Assembly (NCBI GenBank): GCA_040905025.1 | Contig: JBBDSJ010000071.1 | Span: forward strand, 1 to 6,483 | DNA from: JBBDSJ01 sp040905025 | Lineage (GTDB): Bacteria > Pseudomonadota > Gammaproteobacteria > Methylohalomonadales > Methylohalomonadaceae | Direction: 5' to 3' | DNA: 6,483 nt | Shown here: piece after piece, positions 6,249 through 6,483 of the stretch | Numbering within the stretch: position 1 is the stretch's first letter | Layout of the letters: the number at the start of each line of letters is the position of its first letter | Notes under the pieces: generated by a model | The model's input: the letters and a program-made list of their open reading frames with translations, nothing else | Database searches by the model: none | Told to the model about the DNA's origin: nothing | Translations under genes and position numbers: made by a program

Positions 6249-6253
6249 CTCCT
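6249..6253 (-). promoter_or_regulatory. Shine-Dalgarno AGGAG fixing the TTG start of the EAL gene
   Basis: AGGAG on the minus strand lies seven bases before TTG 6241-6239. The only nearby upstream ATG opens a six-codon frame in another phase, so TTG is the best-supported start. Confidence 0.75.
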
Positions 6254-6274
6254 GTCATGCTATGACTCTTTTAT

Positions 6275-6303
6275 ATAGTACATAATTTGAACAGCAGTGT
6301 CAG
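6275..6303 (-). promoter_or_regulatory. Predicted sigma-70 promoter of the EAL gene
   Basis: On the minus strand CTGACA (6303-6298, 5/6 to -35) and TACTAT (6280-6275, 4/6 to -10) are separated by exactly 17 bases. The implied start near 6268 gives a leader of about 27 bases containing the AGGAG. Confidence 0.55.
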
Positions 6304-6369
6304 TGCCGTAACGCAGGTGCAACGACCACACACGTTCAGACGTATTGTGTAGGTAAAAAGTGCCGGGCA

Positions 6370-6398
6370 TGCTTAAATACCGCACTGCCATCGGCAGT
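6370..6398 (+). promoter_or_regulatory. Possible extended -10 promoter and leader hairpin of the Hcp-like gene
   Basis: TGCTTAAAT (6370-6378) resembles an extended -10 (TGn plus a 4/6 hexamer), with a start expected near 6385. Directly there, ACTGCC-ATC-GGCAGT (6384-6398) forms a six-base stem that would lie at the 5' end of the messenger. No convincing -35 or sigma-54 element was found. Confidence 0.25.
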
Positions 6399-6434
6399 CG
6401 TTACGGGCGCGTTGACCCGCCAGAGGAGTATTTT

Positions 6435-6483
6435 ATGCCTGTATTCATGTTTATGAAAATGGACGACGTGGCCGGTGATTCAA
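6435..6483 (+). CDS. hcp: Start of a probable Hcp family type VI secretion tube protein (partial)
   Basis: Only 16 residues are in the window: MPVFMFMKMDDVAGDS. The pattern of a short start, alternating hydrophobics, Lys-x-Asp and then Gly-Asp/Glu-Ser matches the N-terminus of Hcp1-family proteins (typically like MFLKIDGIKGES), whose hexameric rings form the type VI secretion tube and are exported. AGAGGAG lies six bases before ATG 6435, a strong ribosome-binding site as expected for an abundant protein. It is divergent from the EAL phosphodiesterase gene. The call rests on a short stretch and could fail once the rest is seen. Confidence 0.6.
   Translation, partial: MPVFMFMKMDDVAGDS

Noticed and set aside
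6359..6373. A sigma-54 promoter for the Hcp-like gene
   Set aside because: A GC is present at a possible -12, but the -24 GG element is absent at the required distance.

Overview
The window looks like chromosome from a Gram-negative bacterium, most likely a gammaproteobacterium. It encodes an OmpW-type outer-membrane barrel with a signal peptide and C-terminal Phe, two c-di-GMP phosphodiesterase (EAL) proteins, a secreted YHS-like protein, and what appears to be the first 16 residues of a type VI secretion Hcp protein. Genus cannot be called from the sequence. There are no tRNA or rRNA genes, CRISPR arrays, insertion sequences or other signs of recent mobility.

Left part (1-1629, minus strand): an OmpW family porin gene is followed after 53 bases by a zinc-type alcohol dehydrogenase gene that runs off the left edge. 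No convincing terminator separates them, so they may be co-transcribed. Upstream of ompW is a 9-of-10 match to the FNR/Anr box. It sits exactly 41.5 bases from the start point implied by a -10-like hexamer, the classical class II arrangement. This suggests oxygen-dependent control of ompW and possibly of the dehydrogenase.

Middle part (1630-4951, plus strand): a 415-base divergent intergenic region leads into two genes 48 bases apart. The first encodes a small exported YHS-like protein. The second encodes a 798-residue membrane protein ordered TM, predicted periplasmic helical region, TM, PAS-like, degenerate GGDEF, intact EAL. It should act as a c-di-GMP phosphodiesterase; the GGDEF motif is ruined. 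The pairing suggests, as inference only, that the exported protein feeds a signal to the periplasmic part of the enzyme.

Right part (4952-6483): a 240-base convergent intergenic region holds four perfect inverted repeats but no T-tract terminator. On the minus strand beyond it are a small conserved-looking hypothetical gene (84 residues) and, upstream of it, a stand-alone cytoplasmic EAL phosphodiesterase. The latter starts at TTG behind a strong AGGAG and has an N-terminal CxxC. A good sigma-70 promoter precedes it. A 193-base divergent region then leads to the start of a plus-strand Hcp-like gene.

Overall theme: two phosphodiesterases of different architecture, one membrane-bound with its own exported partner and one soluble, lie on either side of one intergenic region, beside envelope and secretion functions. 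Together they would lower c-di-GMP in response to envelope and internal cues. The local linkage to type VI secretion is suggestive but rests on a 16-residue fragment.
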